A stretch of DNA of 64,000 nucleotides from Demetria terragena DSM 11295 (GTDB taxonomy: Bacteria; Actinomycetota; Actinomycetes; Actinomycetales; Dermatophilaceae). Below the pieces are notes generated by a model that saw nothing but the letters and a program-made list of their open reading frames with translations, did no database searches and had not been told where the DNA came from. The translations under genes were made by a program, and so were the position numbers. The stretch is taken from contig NZ_AQXW01000004.1 in NCBI RefSeq assembly GCF_000376825.1, forward strand, positions 682,001-746,000, in the 5' to 3' direction. Numbering within the stretch: position 1 is the stretch's first letter; every line of letters begins with the position of its first letter. Below are positions 49,492 through 59,429 of this stretch, piece by piece.

Positions 49492-50381
49492 CACGCTTCG
49501 CCCCGAACCTCACCGACACCGCCCTGATCTTCGAGGGCGGAGCGATGCGCGCCAGCCACGGCTCCGGCGCGCTCGTCGCCCTGCTGGAGGCCGGGGTCTT
49601 TCCCAACTGGGTGGGTGGAATCTCCGCTGGAGCCAGTCAGTCGCTGAACTTTCTGACCCGCGACCGGTGGCGCGCACGAGCCGCATTCACTGTTTTTGCA
49701 GCCGACCCACGCTTCGGCGGACTGCGCAGCTTTGCGCGGGGTGATGGCTATTTCAACGCGCAGTTCATCTATGAGGAAGCCGGCCAAGAGGACAACGTCC
49801 TGCCGTTCAACTGGGAGGCTTTTCGCACCAACGCGACCAAAGCACGCATTGGCGCGCTCAACGCCGAAACAGGCGAGACGATCTACTGGGGGCGGTCCAC
49901 GATGAGCACCCCCGAAGACTTGTTCGTGCGAGTACGCGCCTCCTCAACCCTGCCGGTGATGATGCCACCCATTCGGGTCGATGGTGAACTCTATGTCGAC
50001 GGCGCGCTCGGGCGTTCGGGCGGCATCGCACTGGAAGCGGCTCAGGCCGATGGCTACCGAAAATTTCTGGTCGTGCTGAGCCAGCCGCGTGACTTCATTA
50101 AGCATCCGGGACGTCAGGAACGCTTGGCCGCCAAGGCCTTTCACCAATACCCCGCGGTCGCCGAGGCCTTAGTCAAGCGACCTGAGCGCTACAACACCGT
50201 CCGGCAAGAACTGTTCGACCTCGAAAGCCAAGGCGACGCCTATCTCTTCGTGCCTGACGAAGCCGACCTCGTGTCAGGAACCGAGCGCAAAGTCACCAGA
50301 CTGACAGCGAGTCATGAAGCAGGCAAAGCCCAGGCCGAGGCTGAGATGCCCCAGATCAAGGAGTTTCTCGGGCTGAGCTGA
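49488..50381 (+). CDS. patatin-like phospholipase family protein (YjjU-like)
   Basis: A 297-residue patatin. The oxyanion loop is FEGGAMR (15-21), the nucleophile is S46 in GGISAGAS, and the partner aspartate is D171 in YVDGALG, the full catalytic dyad. No signal peptide, so it acts in the cytosol or on the inner membrane face, on an unknown lipid ester. The layout matches the YjjU/RssA group. It is cotranslated with the LysR gene before it. Confidence 0.92.
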   Translation: MTRFAPNLTDTALIFEGGAMRASHGSGALVALLEAGVFPNWVGGISAGASQSLNFLTRDRWRARAAFTVFAADPRFGGLRSFARGDGYFNAQFIYEEAGQEDNVLPFNWEAFRTNATKARIGALNAETGETIYWGRSTMSTPEDLFVRVRASSTLPVMMPPIRVDGELYVDGALGRSGGIALEAAQADGYRKFLVVLSQPRDFIKHPGRQERLAAKAFHQYPAVAEALVKRPERYNTVRQELFDLESQGDAYLFVPDEADLVSGTERKVTRLTASHEAGKAQAEAEMPQIKEFLGLS

Positions 50382-50386
50382 GCAGT

Positions 50387-51904
50387 TCAGCCGGCACACG
50401 CTGGTGTCGTCACCGCGGGAGCCTCTGGTTTGCCGATCGAGGGCATTCCGAGCGACACCTTGGGTTTGGCGCTCGCCCCCGGTGCCGCGCCTTGCTGGAG
50501 CGCCTCCCAGGCATCGCCGCCAGCGGTCCGGCGCACGGCGTACGTCCCGCCCGCAAGCGCGGAGTCAGCAACCAGGTGATGCGGGGCACCGTAGGTCACA
50601 TCCACACTGACCATGTCGCCCGGCCGCGGCTTATCTGCACCCTCCGGGATCGCGAAGTGTACGAGTCGGTTGTCTTGCGCTCGACCTGAAAGCCGTTTGG
50701 TCTCAGCGTCTTTGCGTCCCTCGCTCGGCGCGACGAGCACCTCGACGGTTCGGCCCTCGACCCCGCGATTCTCCAACCAGGACATCTCTTCCTGGACCTT
50801 GAGCAAGCGCTCGAAGCGCTCCTGCACCACGGCCTTAGGCAGCTGGTCGGGCAGGTCCGCGGCGGGAGTGCCAGGACGGATGGAGTACTGGAAGGTGAAG
50901 GCGGAGGAAAAACGAGCCTGGCGCACCACATCGAGGGTGCCCTGGAAATCTTCCTCGGTTTCGCCCGGGAAGCCGACGATGATGTCGGTGGTGATCGCGG
51001 CCTCGGGCATCCGCTCGCGTACCCGATCCAGAATCCCGAGGAACTTGGTCGAGCGGTATGAGCGCCGCATCGCCTTGAGCACCTGGTCCGAGCCGGACTG
51101 CAGCGGCATGTGCAGCGATGGCATCACATTGGGGGTGTCAGCCATAGCGTCGATGACATCGTCGGTGAACGCCGCAGGGTGCGGACTGGTGAAGCGCACC
51201 CGCTCCAGCCCCTCGATATCGCCACACGCGCGCAGCAACTTGCCGAAGGCGAGCCGATCACCGAACTCGACGCCGTAGGAGTTGACGTTCTGTCCCAGCA
51301 AGGTGACCTCGACGACGCCCTGGTCGACCAATGCCTTGATCTCGGCGAGGATCTCGCCCGGTCGGCGGTCTTTTTCCTTCCCGCGCAGGCTGGGCACGAT
51401 GCAGAAGGTGCAGGTGTTGTTGCAGCCGACCGAAATCGACACCCAGCCGCTGTAGGCCGAGTCGCGACGGGTCGGCAAAGTGGAAGGAAAGGTATCCAGC
51501 GACTCCAGGATTTCGACCTGAGCCTCAGCGTTGTGCCTGGCGCGCTCCAGCAGCACGGGAAGGGCGCCGACGTTGTGGGTGCCAAACACCACATCAACCC
51601 ACGGCGCGCGCTCGACGATGGTCGAGCGATCCTTCTGCGCGAGACAACCGCCGACCGCGATCTGCATGCCCGGGTTGGCGTCCTTGATCGGTCGCAGGTG
51701 CCCCAGGTTGCCGTAGAGCTTATTGTCGGCGTTCTCGCGCACGGCACAGGTGTTAAAGACGATGACATCGGCCGTCTCGGGACGCTCCGGCGTCGCGAGT
51801 GCCGTGACATCGCGGAATCCAGCCGACTCCAGCAGGCCACTGATCCGCTCGGAGTCGTGCACATTCATCTGGCACCCGTAGGTGCGCACTTCATAGGTCT
51901 TCAT
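50387..51904 (-). CDS. miaB: tRNA-2-methylthio-N6-dimethylallyladenosine synthase
   Basis: Radical AdoMet methylthiotransferase that acts on the i6A37 made by MiaA. The 505 residues have the N-terminal UPF0004 domain with its three cluster cysteines ([23 protein letters not shown]), the radical AdoMet motif CNNTCTFC and a C-terminal TRAM domain. A C-terminal tail of about 50 residues ([20 protein letters not shown]) extends past the usual end and looks disordered. It is convergent with the patatin gene, 5 nt away. Confidence 0.97.
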   Translation of the reverse strand: MKTYEVRTYGCQMNVHDSERISGLLESAGFRDVTALATPERPETADVIVFNTCAVRENADNKLYGNLGHLRPIKDANPGMQIAVGGCLAQKDRSTIVERAPWVDVVFGTHNVGALPVLLERARHNAEAQVEILESLDTFPSTLPTRRDSAYSGWVSISVGCNNTCTFCIVPSLRGKEKDRRPGEILAEIKALVDQGVVEVTLLGQNVNSYGVEFGDRLAFGKLLRACGDIEGLERVRFTSPHPAAFTDDVIDAMADTPNVMPSLHMPLQSGSDQVLKAMRRSYRSTKFLGILDRVRERMPEAAITTDIIVGFPGETEEDFQGTLDVVRQARFSSAFTFQYSIRPGTPAADLPDQLPKAVVQERFERLLKVQEEMSWLENRGVEGRTVEVLVAPSEGRKDAETKRLSGRAQDNRLVHFAIPEGADKPRPGDMVSVDVTYGAPHHLVADSALAGGTYAVRRTAGGDAWEALQQGAAPGASAKPKVSLGMPSIGKPEAPAVTTPACAG

Positions 51905-51953
51905 CGCGTCATCCAGGGTACGGCGGTATGACCGGATCGAAGAACCCGCAGAT

Positions 51954-52361
51954 TCACCGGATCAGACAGAAGGGGTGCCCCGCGGGGTCGAGATAGACCT
52001 TGAAGCCACCGTTCTGCGACGGCTGGTGCTCGTGGACTGTGGCACCCGCAGCAAGGAGCGCTGGCTCGGCCGCCTCGATATCAGGGCAGGAGAGGTCCAG
52101 GTGGAACTGCTGCGGATGAGTGCCGCCAGGCCATGTAGGCGTCACGTAGTCATCGATGCGCTGAAACGCCAAGGCCGTACGTCCCGCAGGGTTGTCCGGC
52201 GACACCCCACCATCGGGATGGGCCAGGTTGGCCCAATCCCGGTTGGCGCCCTCCTCGACCTCCCAGCCGAGGATCGCGCCATAGAACTGTGCGAGTTCCG
52301 CCGCGTCAGGGCAGTCGATGACCACGAGGTCGAGGACGGGTTTGGGGTGAGCTTCAGTCAT
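51954..52361 (-). CDS. VOC (glyoxalase/bleomycin-resistance) superfamily protein
   Basis: A 135-residue VOC protein: [57 protein letters not shown] and [13 protein letters not shown]. This is the glyoxalase-like group common in actinobacteria with no assigned substrate. The ATG at 52361 lies 7 nt after a -10-like TACGTT, pointing to a leaderless mRNA and ruling out the longer frame. Confidence 0.88.
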   Translation of the reverse strand: MTEAHPKPVLDLVVIDCPDAAELAQFYGAILGWEVEEGANRDWANLAHPDGGVSPDNPAGRTALAFQRIDDYVTPTWPGGTHPQQFHLDLSCPDIEAAEPALLAAGATVHEHQPSQNGGFKVYLDPAGHPFCLIR

Positions 52362-52368
52362 ACCGACG

Positions 52369-52374
52369 AACGTA
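52369..52374 (-). promoter_or_regulatory. -10 hexamer for leaderless VOC gene
   Basis: TACGTT on the minus strand, 7 nt before the ATG at 52361. Confidence 0.45.
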
Positions 52375-52388
52375 CTCCCTGCCACCCG

Positions 52389-52450
52389 GCTGAGTCGGCG
52401 TGTCGTGCTAGTGCCACGCCGCGCGTACTGTGCCGACACGCCGACTCAGC
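52389..52450. repeat. 17-bp perfect inverted repeat after the methyltransferase gene
   Basis: GCTGAGTCGGCGTGTCG (52389-52405) pairs with 52434-52450 across a 28-nt loop. The second arm overlaps the stop codon of the methyltransferase at 52446, so on the minus strand it could act as its terminator. Confidence 0.65.
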
Positions 52451-53231
52451 GTGGGCGTCGCCCGACGATCACTCGGTCGTCACCGATCTGCCATACCTGC
52501 CCGACCTGGTCGCAGCCGCCCTCACGTAAGGCTTCCAGATAGTCCGCCACGGTCGGGCGATCGTTGACCGTGTGCTCAAGGTCGGTTCGATCGCGCGCGG
52601 CCCAGAGACTGGCGAGTTCGGGCGCGGCCTCGACGGCGCGCCACCACGTTGCCCAGTCCTCGGCCTCGACCCGACCGACCCGCTCTGCGGCACGCCGAGC
52701 AACAGCCTTCGACAGGGCGTCAACACCCGTCCGGTCTGCGACGGCGTAGAGATGATCGCCGTCGATGAACACGCCACCCGGCGCCAGCACCTCGCATGCC
52801 TGCACGACCAAGCGCTGCAACGGAATCCGCTCCAGCCAGTGCAGGGCAGTGGTGCTTACGAATGCGTCCGGAGCGCGATCAAGCCCAAGTGTTTCCACCC
52901 ACCGGTCCGAGCGGAGATCGACCTGGACAACCCGGAAGCGGTCATTGCCGTACGCACTCTCCGCCAGACCGAGTAGCAGCGGATCCATGTCCGCGCCCAC
53001 GATGGTTGCGTTCGGAATGCGGCCAAGAATTCGCTGAGACAGCGAGCCCGGTCCCACGCCTAGATCGACAATAAGGGGGTCCGGCCGGCTGAGGGTCTCC
53101 TCAAGCACATCGCAGATGACCTGGAAGCGCTCTTCCCGATCGGTGAAGAAGGTCGCCTGCTGGTCATCCCACCGTCGTAGCCAGTGCTGAGCCCGCGCAG
53201 GAGTGAGAGGTTCCGGTGATTTCGTTGTCAT
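52446..53231 (-). CDS. class I SAM-dependent methyltransferase
   Basis: A 261-residue AdoMet enzyme with loop IVDLGVGPGSLSQRIL, the acidic end of strand 2 in VGADMDPLLLGLAE, and STTALHWLERIPLQRL, the trans-aconitate-methyltransferase-like signature. Substrate unknown. The ATG at 53231 is 72 nt from the divergent LysR gene, which could regulate it. Confidence 0.85.
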   Translation of the reverse strand: MTTKSPEPLTPARAQHWLRRWDDQQATFFTDREERFQVICDVLEETLSRPDPLIVDLGVGPGSLSQRILGRIPNATIVGADMDPLLLGLAESAYGNDRFRVVQVDLRSDRWVETLGLDRAPDAFVSTTALHWLERIPLQRLVVQACEVLAPGGVFIDGDHLYAVADRTGVDALSKAVARRAAERVGRVEAEDWATWWRAVEAAPELASLWAARDRTDLEHTVNDRPTVADYLEALREGGCDQVGQVWQIGDDRVIVGRRPR

Positions 53232-53287
53232 GGCCCCATCGTTGCGGCCATCAACCCATCCAGGTAGTCGCCAATTGCTGACCGTCG

Positions 53288-53308
53288 CTCATAGGATTTG
53301 ACTATGAG
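53288..53308 (+). promoter_or_regulatory. leaderless promoter with overlapping dyad operator
   Basis: TAGGAT (53292-53297) stands 6 nt before the ATG at 53304. The dyad CTCATAG-N7-CTATGAG covers both the -10 element and the start codon, so protein bound here would block transcription directly. The LysR gene may regulate itself and the divergent methyltransferase. Confidence 0.55.
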
Positions 53309-54170
53309 CGACACCCCTAATGTTGATGACCTACGACTCGTCCTTGCCATCAGCGAGGAAGGGTCCGTTGGCGCCGCAGCCCGTCTGCTGCATATCGCAC
53401 AACCGTCCGCGAGCGCGCGCCTTAGATCGCTCGAGAACCGCTGCCGGACAGTGCTATTCGACCGTGATACCACCGGAGCTCGACCAACATCCGCTGGATC
53501 CGAAATGGCGCGACAATCGCGACACATCCTCGGCCACCTCGACGGCGTCTTTGCTGCGACGGCGGCGGCAGCGCACGCCCAACCGCTCCGGGTAGGCACC
53601 TTCGTCTCCCTCGCCCCCTCCCTCTTCCCCTCGCTCGAATTGCTCTTGGGCGAGCGCGTCATACCCACGGTGTCGCACGGCCCTGATCTCCTCACCCTCG
53701 TCGGCGAGGGTCAACTCGATGCCGCCGTGGTCGGAGTGGCGGACCAGGTCCCCCTGCCACGCAGAGTTCGTGTCACCACACTCGGACGCGACTCCCTCCA
53801 CCTCTTCCGACAGCACGACACACCCGGTCTCGGCACGGGGCGACGCCCGCTCGCCGAGCGGCGAGTACTGGTCGCGACGTACGACCGCAGCGGCCCTGAA
53901 GTGCTCGAGCGGCTCGCTCGGCTTGGGGCTCACGCGGAGCCTGCACCCACCCTGCCCACGGCACTGAGCATGGCCAGGTATCGCAGCGTCCTTGCCGTGG
54001 TGCCGCGATCGGCGCTCGCGCATGAGCTTGGCGAGGGCGAAGTGAGTGAAAGGTTGCCGTTCCAGCAGCGCATCACACTCTCACTCGTGACGGGCCGTGA
54101 GCCCGATCCGCGCATCGCCAACGCCGCGTCGTCGCTCGGCCAGTGGCTGCATCTGCAACCCACCAGGTGA
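53304..54170 (+). CDS. LysR-family transcriptional regulator
   Basis: A 288-residue LysR protein: helix-turn-helix in [34 protein letters not shown], then an effector domain ([20 protein letters not shown]) shorter than usual. A TTG two codons upstream is disfavoured since the -10 hexamer places the transcript start at the ATG. Divergent from the methyltransferase; convergent with nothing. Effector unknown. Confidence 0.88.
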   Translation: MSDTPNVDDLRLVLAISEEGSVGAAARLLHIAQPSASARLRSLENRCRTVLFDRDTTGARPTSAGSEMARQSRHILGHLDGVFAATAAAAHAQPLRVGTFVSLAPSLFPSLELLLGERVIPTVSHGPDLLTLVGEGQLDAAVVGVADQVPLPRRVRVTTLGRDSLHLFRQHDTPGLGTGRRPLAERRVLVATYDRSGPEVLERLARLGAHAEPAPTLPTALSMARYRSVLAVVPRSALAHELGEGEVSERLPFQQRITLSLVTGREPDPRIANAASSLGQWLHLQPTR

Positions 54171-54174
54171 TCGT

Positions 54175-54203
54175 TTTACATCTCACAAGATGCGCACTAT
54201 TCT
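54175..54203 (+). promoter_or_regulatory. leaderless promoter of the VOC gene
   Basis: TTTACA and TATTCT are spaced by 17 bp, and TATTCT ends 7 nt before the ATG at 54211. It is one of the best sigma-70-type promoters in the window. Confidence 0.65.
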
Positions 54204-54210
54204 GCACATC

Positions 54211-54639
54211 ATGAGTGAATCGCTTCCCCCCTTCCACCTGGCCATCCCCGTTCATGACATTGAGGCAGCACGCGCCTTCTATGGCGACACGCTGGGCTTC
54301 GGACGCGGGCGCTCCGATGTCCGCTGGACTGACTGGAATGTCGAAGGCCACCAGGTCGTCACCCATCAGGTCGACAATCACACCGCCCATGTCGCCGGCA
54401 CCAATCCTGTTGATGGACACGACGTTCCCGTTCCCCACTTCGGCCTCGTACTCAACCCGGACCGATTCCAGGAGCTCGCGAAACGCCTCACGGATGCCGG
54501 CACCGACTTCGTCATCGAGCCCTATGTCCGCTTCGAAGGCGAGCCCGGCGAACAGTGGACCATGTTCTTCCTTGACCCGTCAGGAAATGCGTTGGAGTTC
54601 AAGGCGTTTCGCGACCTGTCACAGCTCTTCTCAGTCTGA
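54211..54639 (+). CDS. VOC superfamily protein, beside the betaine cluster
   Basis: A 142-residue VOC protein: [54 protein letters not shown] and [15 protein letters not shown]. The H in FHLAIPV, H in PHFGLV and E in LEFKAF match VOC metal positions, so it may be a metal enzyme such as an extradiol dioxygenase or a lyase. The promoter fixes the start. It precedes the XRE-cupin regulator by 8 nt. Confidence 0.87.
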   Translation: MSESLPPFHLAIPVHDIEAARAFYGDTLGFGRGRSDVRWTDWNVEGHQVVTHQVDNHTAHVAGTNPVDGHDVPVPHFGLVLNPDRFQELAKRLTDAGTDFVIEPYVRFEGEPGEQWTMFFLDPSGNALEFKAFRDLSQLFSV

Positions 54640-54647
54640 TCAAGCCC

Positions 54648-55223
54648 ATGGATGACGGCGCCCTGGCCGACGATTTCCTCGTCCGTGTCGGCACGCGCAT
54701 TCGATCCTTACGGATTGAGCAGAGTTTGACCGTGCAAGAGCTCGCGGACCGAGCTGGGATCAGTCGGCGGTTGTTGACCCAGATCGAACACGGTCAGGCA
54801 AACCCAAGCCTGGTCTCGATCACCCGACTCGCCCGACAGTTAGGAACCGAGTCGACGGAGTTACTCGCCGACAGGGCGTCGCCGTCGCCCATCGCGACGT
54901 TGACCGCAGGCCAACAGGTGCTTGTCTGGTCCAGCGCGGCAGGCAGTTCGGCACACCTGCTCGCCTCGACGGCCGGCCGCACGGCGGACCTATGGCGCTG
55001 GAAACTCCTGCCGGGCGACAGCTATCACGGGCACGCCGATCCACCGCGGTCCCAAGAACTATTCGTGGTGACCACCGGCACCCTCACGCTGGAGGCAGAC
55101 GAACTTCAGGTGGTGGTGCCCTCCGGAGGCTCGGCACGCTTGGACTCCGACCGCCCGTACGTCTACCGCAACGCGGGTCCGCGACCCTGCACCTTCATCC
55201 GCACGGTCGCACTGGGGTCATGA
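54648..55223 (+). CDS. XRE-family regulator with C-terminal cupin domain
   Basis: A 191-residue protein: N-terminal helix-turn-helix (IEQSLTVQELADRAGISRRL, LTQIEHGQANPSLVSI) and C-terminal cupin (LLPGDSYHGHADPPRSQELF, VVTTGTLTLEAD). Such regulators sense small metabolites through the cupin. It ends 8 nt before the converging ferredoxin reductase gene. It is probably a regulator of the betaine cluster or of the VOC gene that precedes it; this is inference from place. Confidence 0.88.
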   Translation: MDDGALADDFLVRVGTRIRSLRIEQSLTVQELADRAGISRRLLTQIEHGQANPSLVSITRLARQLGTESTELLADRASPSPIATLTAGQQVLVWSSAAGSSAHLLASTAGRTADLWRWKLLPGDSYHGHADPPRSQELFVVTTGTLTLEADELQVVVPSGGSARLDSDRPYVYRNAGPRPCTFIRTVALGS

Positions 55224-55231
55224 GGCCGAGC

Positions 55232-56401
55232 TCACCACAGCGGCAACCCACGATCAAGCGCCTTACGGGCACGGGTGAACTGCTTCGGCTTGTCGATGGC
55301 CAAAACACCAACGACATCGCCAGCCCGCTCGTACGCGACCAGCACCGGCCCCTCCGCAAGGTCACCATCAAGGACACGTATCTCATCCGTGGGCGCGACA
55401 TGACCGGCCATCTGAATCCACGTGTCGTACTGGTGCGACCAGAAGTAGGGCACCTGACCGGCTTGCGGCTCTAGCCCGACAACAGACCGGGCCACTGCGC
55501 GACCCTGCACGATGGCGTGAGTCCAGTGTTCAGAACGCACATACTCCCCAAGACCGTCGTCCCAGGTTTGCGTACAGTCCCCGGCAGCCCACACTCCAGG
55601 CACCGAGGTCTTGCCCTGCTCGTCGACCAGAACGCCCTGATCGATCGGGATTCCCGAATCGCGCAGCCAACGCACCTCAGGCTTTGCGCCGACACCAATA
55701 ATCACGACGTCAGCAGGGAGCACTTCACCGGTGTCCAAGCGGACGCCCGACACGCGCTGGTGGCCCACGAACCCGGCGACACCTACACCACGCAGCAACC
55801 GCGTCCCGTGCTTCTCATGCTCGCCCACACATCGCTCGGCGACGCTCGCACCCAACACATTCGCCAAGGGAGAGCTCGTCGCTTCGACGACCGTTACCTC
55901 CAGGCCACGTTCTCGGGCAGCGGAAGCGACCTCGGCGCCAATGAATCCGGCACCGACGACGACCACGCGGCGAGCCGACTCAAAACCCGCGCGCAAGGCA
56001 TGAGCGTCATCGAGCGTTCGCAAGACATAGACACCAAGTAGCCCGCTGCCCGGCAGCCGGCGTGCGGTGGCGCCCGTGGCAATCACCACCGACGGCGCGT
56101 GCAACTCCTCACCGTCAGAGAGCGTGACGCACGGTCCGTCCTCAGTCGAGAGGGACTCCGCCCGCACACCGAGACGCCAATAGACACCGAGGGGCTCCTG
56201 ATCGGCCACCAGTGGGTCGGGAAGCGGAGGTATGTCGCCGAGCTGGAGAAAGGACTTCGACAAGGGCGGACGGTCGTACGGCAGGTGCGGCTCATCACCG
56301 ACCACCACGATGTCCAACGAACTATCGAGTTCGCTCAGGGCACGAGCGGTCGTGACTCCGGCCAGCGAAGCGCCGACCACCACCACATCTACTTGGGTCA
56401 T
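55232..56401 (-). CDS. NAD(P)H-dependent ferredoxin reductase of a Rieske oxygenase system
   Basis: A 389-residue flavoprotein of the FAD/NAD-linked reductase type: VVVVGASLAGVTTARALSEL (FAD), VVVVGAGFIGAEVASAARE (NAD), VWAAGDCTQTWDD, and a C-terminal reductase domain. It resembles BphA4/ThcD-type ferredoxin reductases, which feed electrons to a Rieske ferredoxin. Its ATG overlaps the stop of the Rieske ferredoxin gene upstream (ATGA), so the two are made together. The probable partner oxygenase is encoded at 59430. Confidence 0.9.
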   Translation of the reverse strand: MTQVDVVVVGASLAGVTTARALSELDSSLDIVVVGDEPHLPYDRPPLSKSFLQLGDIPPLPDPLVADQEPLGVYWRLGVRAESLSTEDGPCVTLSDGEELHAPSVVIATGATARRLPGSGLLGVYVLRTLDDAHALRAGFESARRVVVVGAGFIGAEVASAARERGLEVTVVEATSSPLANVLGASVAERCVGEHEKHGTRLLRGVGVAGFVGHQRVSGVRLDTGEVLPADVVIIGVGAKPEVRWLRDSGIPIDQGVLVDEQGKTSVPGVWAAGDCTQTWDDGLGEYVRSEHWTHAIVQGRAVARSVVGLEPQAGQVPYFWSHQYDTWIQMAGHVAPTDEIRVLDGDLAEGPVLVAYERAGDVVGVLAIDKPKQFTRARKALDRGLPLW

Positions 56402-56736
56402 GCCGACGGCGTGAGAAAGATGTGACCGTCGACAACCTGTGCGTCGTGGGTGCGTACCGGCGTCTTCGCCGGCGGGCCATTCGGGACGCCGGTGCGCAGG
56501 TCGAAGCACGCCTCATGCAAGGGGCACTCGACGGCACAATCTTCGACCCACCCGTCGGCGAGCGAGGCGTCCTGATGGGTGCAGGTGTCATCGATGGCAT
56601 AGACGCCGTCGGCGGTGTTGAAAATGGCAATACGCGGTTGACCCGGAAGATCGACGGTCATGGACTCTCCGACCGGCAGATCGTCGAGGTTTGCCACGGC
56701 TACCGCGGCTGATACTGACTGGCTCGTCACGGTCAC
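56398..56736 (-). CDS. Rieske [2Fe-2S] ferredoxin
   Basis: A 112-residue Rieske ferredoxin. Cluster ligands are C52 and H54 (TCTHQDASL) and C71 and H74 (CPLHEACF). It is the electron carrier between the downstream-encoded reductase and a Rieske terminal oxygenase. The GTG at 56736 has TTGGAGCAGTC before it. It is divergent from the dimethylglycine oxidase gene across a 228-bp promoter region. Confidence 0.93.
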   Translation of the reverse strand: MTVTSQSVSAAVAVANLDDLPVGESMTVDLPGQPRIAIFNTADGVYAIDDTCTHQDASLADGWVEDCAVECPLHEACFDLRTGVPNGPPAKTPVRTHDAQVVDGHIFLTPSA

Positions 56737-56964
56737 GACTGCTCCAACATTCTTCGAGGTATGGATTGCGCCATATGCACGATGGTCGCATCCCTCGCAA
56801 CAGGATGAAGAATGCGTGGGGCGTCGTCAAGCGTCCGCGCCGAACGAATTTTCCCGGTCTGAAACCTGGTCAAAGTCTTGACAGGCGCGCGCGCCCACCC
56901 TCACCCTTTCATTGCGTCCTCTGCACGCTGGCGCGCTATACGCAATCTTCAAGGAGGGTCCTGG

Positions 56965-59418
56965 ATGGCCCCGAAGCCCCAGTCCCGCACCGTCATCGTC
57001 GGCGCAGGAGTCGTGGGATCTGCCCTCGCCGACGAACTCACCGAGCGCGGTTGGACCGATGTCACGGTCCTTGACCAAGGCCCGTTGTTCGCCACCGGCG
57101 GGTCAAGTTCCCACGCGCCCGGGTTGGTCTTTCGCACCAATGGTTCTCGCACCATGGCCAAGCTCGCGTCGTACACCGTGCACAAGTTCAACTCCCTGCG
57201 CCACCCGGACGGCTGGTGTTTCAATCCGGTTGGCGGACTTGAGGTGGCCACCACACCTGAGCGGCTCGTCGAACTCCACCGACGTGCCGGCTGGGCGCAG
57301 TCCTGTGGCTTTACCGCCCGAGTCATTGACCCGCAGGAGTGCGTGCGGCGTCATCCGCTGCTCGATGTCGAGACCATCCTCGGCGGCCTCTACACACCAG
57401 ACGACGGTCTAGCGAAGGCTCTCCGTGCCGTGGAGGCTCAGGCCCATCGCGCCACCGAGCGGGGTGCCACTTTTGTGGGGAATCAGAAAGTCCTCGGCGT
57501 CGAGGACGACGGCGTTCGGGTGACCGGCGTGCGCACCACCGACGGTGTCGTGCCAGCCGATGTCGTCGTCCTCTGCGCGGGATTCTGGGGAGCAGAACTG
57601 GGCAAGGCGGTCGGGCTCACCGTTCCGCTGGTTCCCATGGCGCACCAGTACGCGCGCACGACACCCCTTGAGGTCCTACGAAACGGCGCCAGCCCAACAG
57701 AAGAGGCGCGGCTGCCGATCTTGCGGCATCAAGACCGCGACCTGTACTTCCGAGAGCACGTCGACCATCTGGGAATTGGCTCGTACGCCCACCGCCCCAT
57801 GCCGATCGACATGTCCCGGCTTGACCAGGACGCCACAGACATGCCGTCGTCCCAAGCCTTCACGGAAGAAGACTTCGCTCCGTCTTGGGAGGATTCCCAG
57901 CGGCTCCTACCCGCTTTGCGTTCAGCCTCAGTGCGCTCCGGGTTCAATGGCATCTTCTCCTTCACGCCCGACGGCGGCCCGATGATGGGCGAACACCGCG
58001 ACCTCCCCGGCCTGTGGGTCGCCGAGGCTGTCTGGGTCACCCACTCGGCCGGCGTCGCGCGCACGATGGCCGAGTGGATCACGACGGGGACCCCAGATGT
58101 CGACGTGGCTGGCTGCGATCTTTATCGGTTCGAAAAGAGCGCCCTGAGCTCGACGTTCGTCGGCGATACCAGCGCGCAGGCTTTCCGCGAGGTTTACGAC
58201 ATCCTGCACCCGCACCAATTCCGCGAGCGCCTACGCGGACTGCGCACTAGTCCTTTTGTTGCTCGTCAACGCGAATTGGGCGCCTTCTTCTTCGAGGGCG
58301 GCGGCTGGGAGCGACCTGCCTGGTACGAAGCCAACGCCGATCTCCTTTCCCGGCTCACTGCCGAGGGGCTCCACATCCCGGAGCGGGATGAGTGGAGCGC
58401 GCAATTCTGGTCCCCTATTGCCATCGCTGAGGCCGCATGGACCCGCCAAGGCGTTGCGATGTACGACATGACGCCACTGACCCGGCTGGAGGTCGAGGGT
58501 CCAGGCGCCGCCGCATTCCTCACGGACTTGACGACGGCCAACGTGGACAAATCCGTGGGCTCGGTCACCTACACGCTCATGTTGAACGAACGCGGTGGAG
58601 TGCTGAGCGACCTCACCGTGACCCGCCTCGCGCAGGACCGATATCAAGTCGGCGCCAACGGCCCGCTCGACCTTGACCGTCTTACTCGACGGCTGCCCTC
58701 CGACCACTCGGTGTCCGTACGCGACATCACCGGCGGAACCTGTTGTGTTGGGATTTGGGGCCCGAAGGCGCGCGATGTCGTGCAACCGCTCCTGGACGCC
58801 GACATCTCGCACGAAGGACTGAAGGTCTTCCGCGCCGTGGAGACCTTCCTCGGGCCAATCCCCGTCCTCATCCAGCGGGTGTCCTACGTCGGCGACCTCG
58901 GCTGGGAGATCTACACCTCAGCCGAATTCGGTGAGAAGCTCTGGGATCTGTTGTGGGAGGCCGGCCAGGCCAGCCAAGTCATCGCGGCCGGACGCATCGC
59001 GTTGCAGTCGCTCCGCCTCGAAAAGGGTTACCGCGCAACGGGTCCCGACCTCAACTCGGATCACGGGCCGGTGGCTTCTGGGGTGGGATTTGCGTTGCGC
59101 AAATCAGGTGGCTTCCTCGGCGAGGACGCCGTCGCTCGGGCCAATGCGGATCCCTGGCGTCTGCAAACCATTGTCCTGGACGACCCCGATGCCGCAGTAC
59201 TCGGACATGAACCCACCTACGTCGATGGCGCCCCCGTGGGCTACGTCACCAGCGCGGGCCACTCCCCCGCTTTTGGCCGCACCCTGGCGTTGGCCTGGTT
59301 GCCTGCGGGCCTCGAGCCCGGTTCGAAGGTGGAGATCAATTATCACGGGGACCGACTGTCTGCGACCACCCACTCGGAGCCAGCGGTCGACCCCGAAGCC
59401 TCGTACATTCGCCGCTAA
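56965..59418 (+). CDS. dimethylglycine oxidase (FAD oxidase-aminomethyltransferase fusion)
   Basis: Oxidises N,N-dimethylglycine to sarcosine and passes the methyl carbon to tetrahydrofolate. The 817 residues are close to Arthrobacter globiformis dimethylglycine oxidase throughout: N-terminal FAD fold (TVIVGAGVVGSALADELTER), LDQGPLFATGGSSSHAPGLV with H50 as the probable covalent FAD site, LPILRHQDRDLYFREH, GFNGIFSFTPDGGPMMGE, and WVTHSAGVA; then a folate-binding GcvT-like half (AMYDMTPLTRLEVEGPGAAA, GGTCCVGIWGPKARD, SYVGDLGWEIYTSAEFGE). AAGGAGGGTCC precedes the ATG. It starts the operon with the Rieske oxygenase. Confidence 0.92.
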   Translation: MAPKPQSRTVIVGAGVVGSALADELTERGWTDVTVLDQGPLFATGGSSSHAPGLVFRTNGSRTMAKLASYTVHKFNSLRHPDGWCFNPVGGLEVATTPERLVELHRRAGWAQSCGFTARVIDPQECVRRHPLLDVETILGGLYTPDDGLAKALRAVEAQAHRATERGATFVGNQKVLGVEDDGVRVTGVRTTDGVVPADVVVLCAGFWGAELGKAVGLTVPLVPMAHQYARTTPLEVLRNGASPTEEARLPILRHQDRDLYFREHVDHLGIGSYAHRPMPIDMSRLDQDATDMPSSQAFTEEDFAPSWEDSQRLLPALRSASVRSGFNGIFSFTPDGGPMMGEHRDLPGLWVAEAVWVTHSAGVARTMAEWITTGTPDVDVAGCDLYRFEKSALSSTFVGDTSAQAFREVYDILHPHQFRERLRGLRTSPFVARQRELGAFFFEGGGWERPAWYEANADLLSRLTAEGLHIPERDEWSAQFWSPIAIAEAAWTRQGVAMYDMTPLTRLEVEGPGAAAFLTDLTTANVDKSVGSVTYTLMLNERGGVLSDLTVTRLAQDRYQVGANGPLDLDRLTRRLPSDHSVSVRDITGGTCCVGIWGPKARDVVQPLLDADISHEGLKVFRAVETFLGPIPVLIQRVSYVGDLGWEIYTSAEFGEKLWDLLWEAGQASQVIAAGRIALQSLRLEKGYRATGPDLNSDHGPVASGVGFALRKSGGFLGEDAVARANADPWRLQTIVLDDPDAAVLGHEPTYVDGAPVGYVTSAGHSPAFGRTLALAWLPAGLEPGSKVEINYHGDRLSATTHSEPAVDPEASYIRR

Positions 59419-59429
59419 GGAACCGCCCC

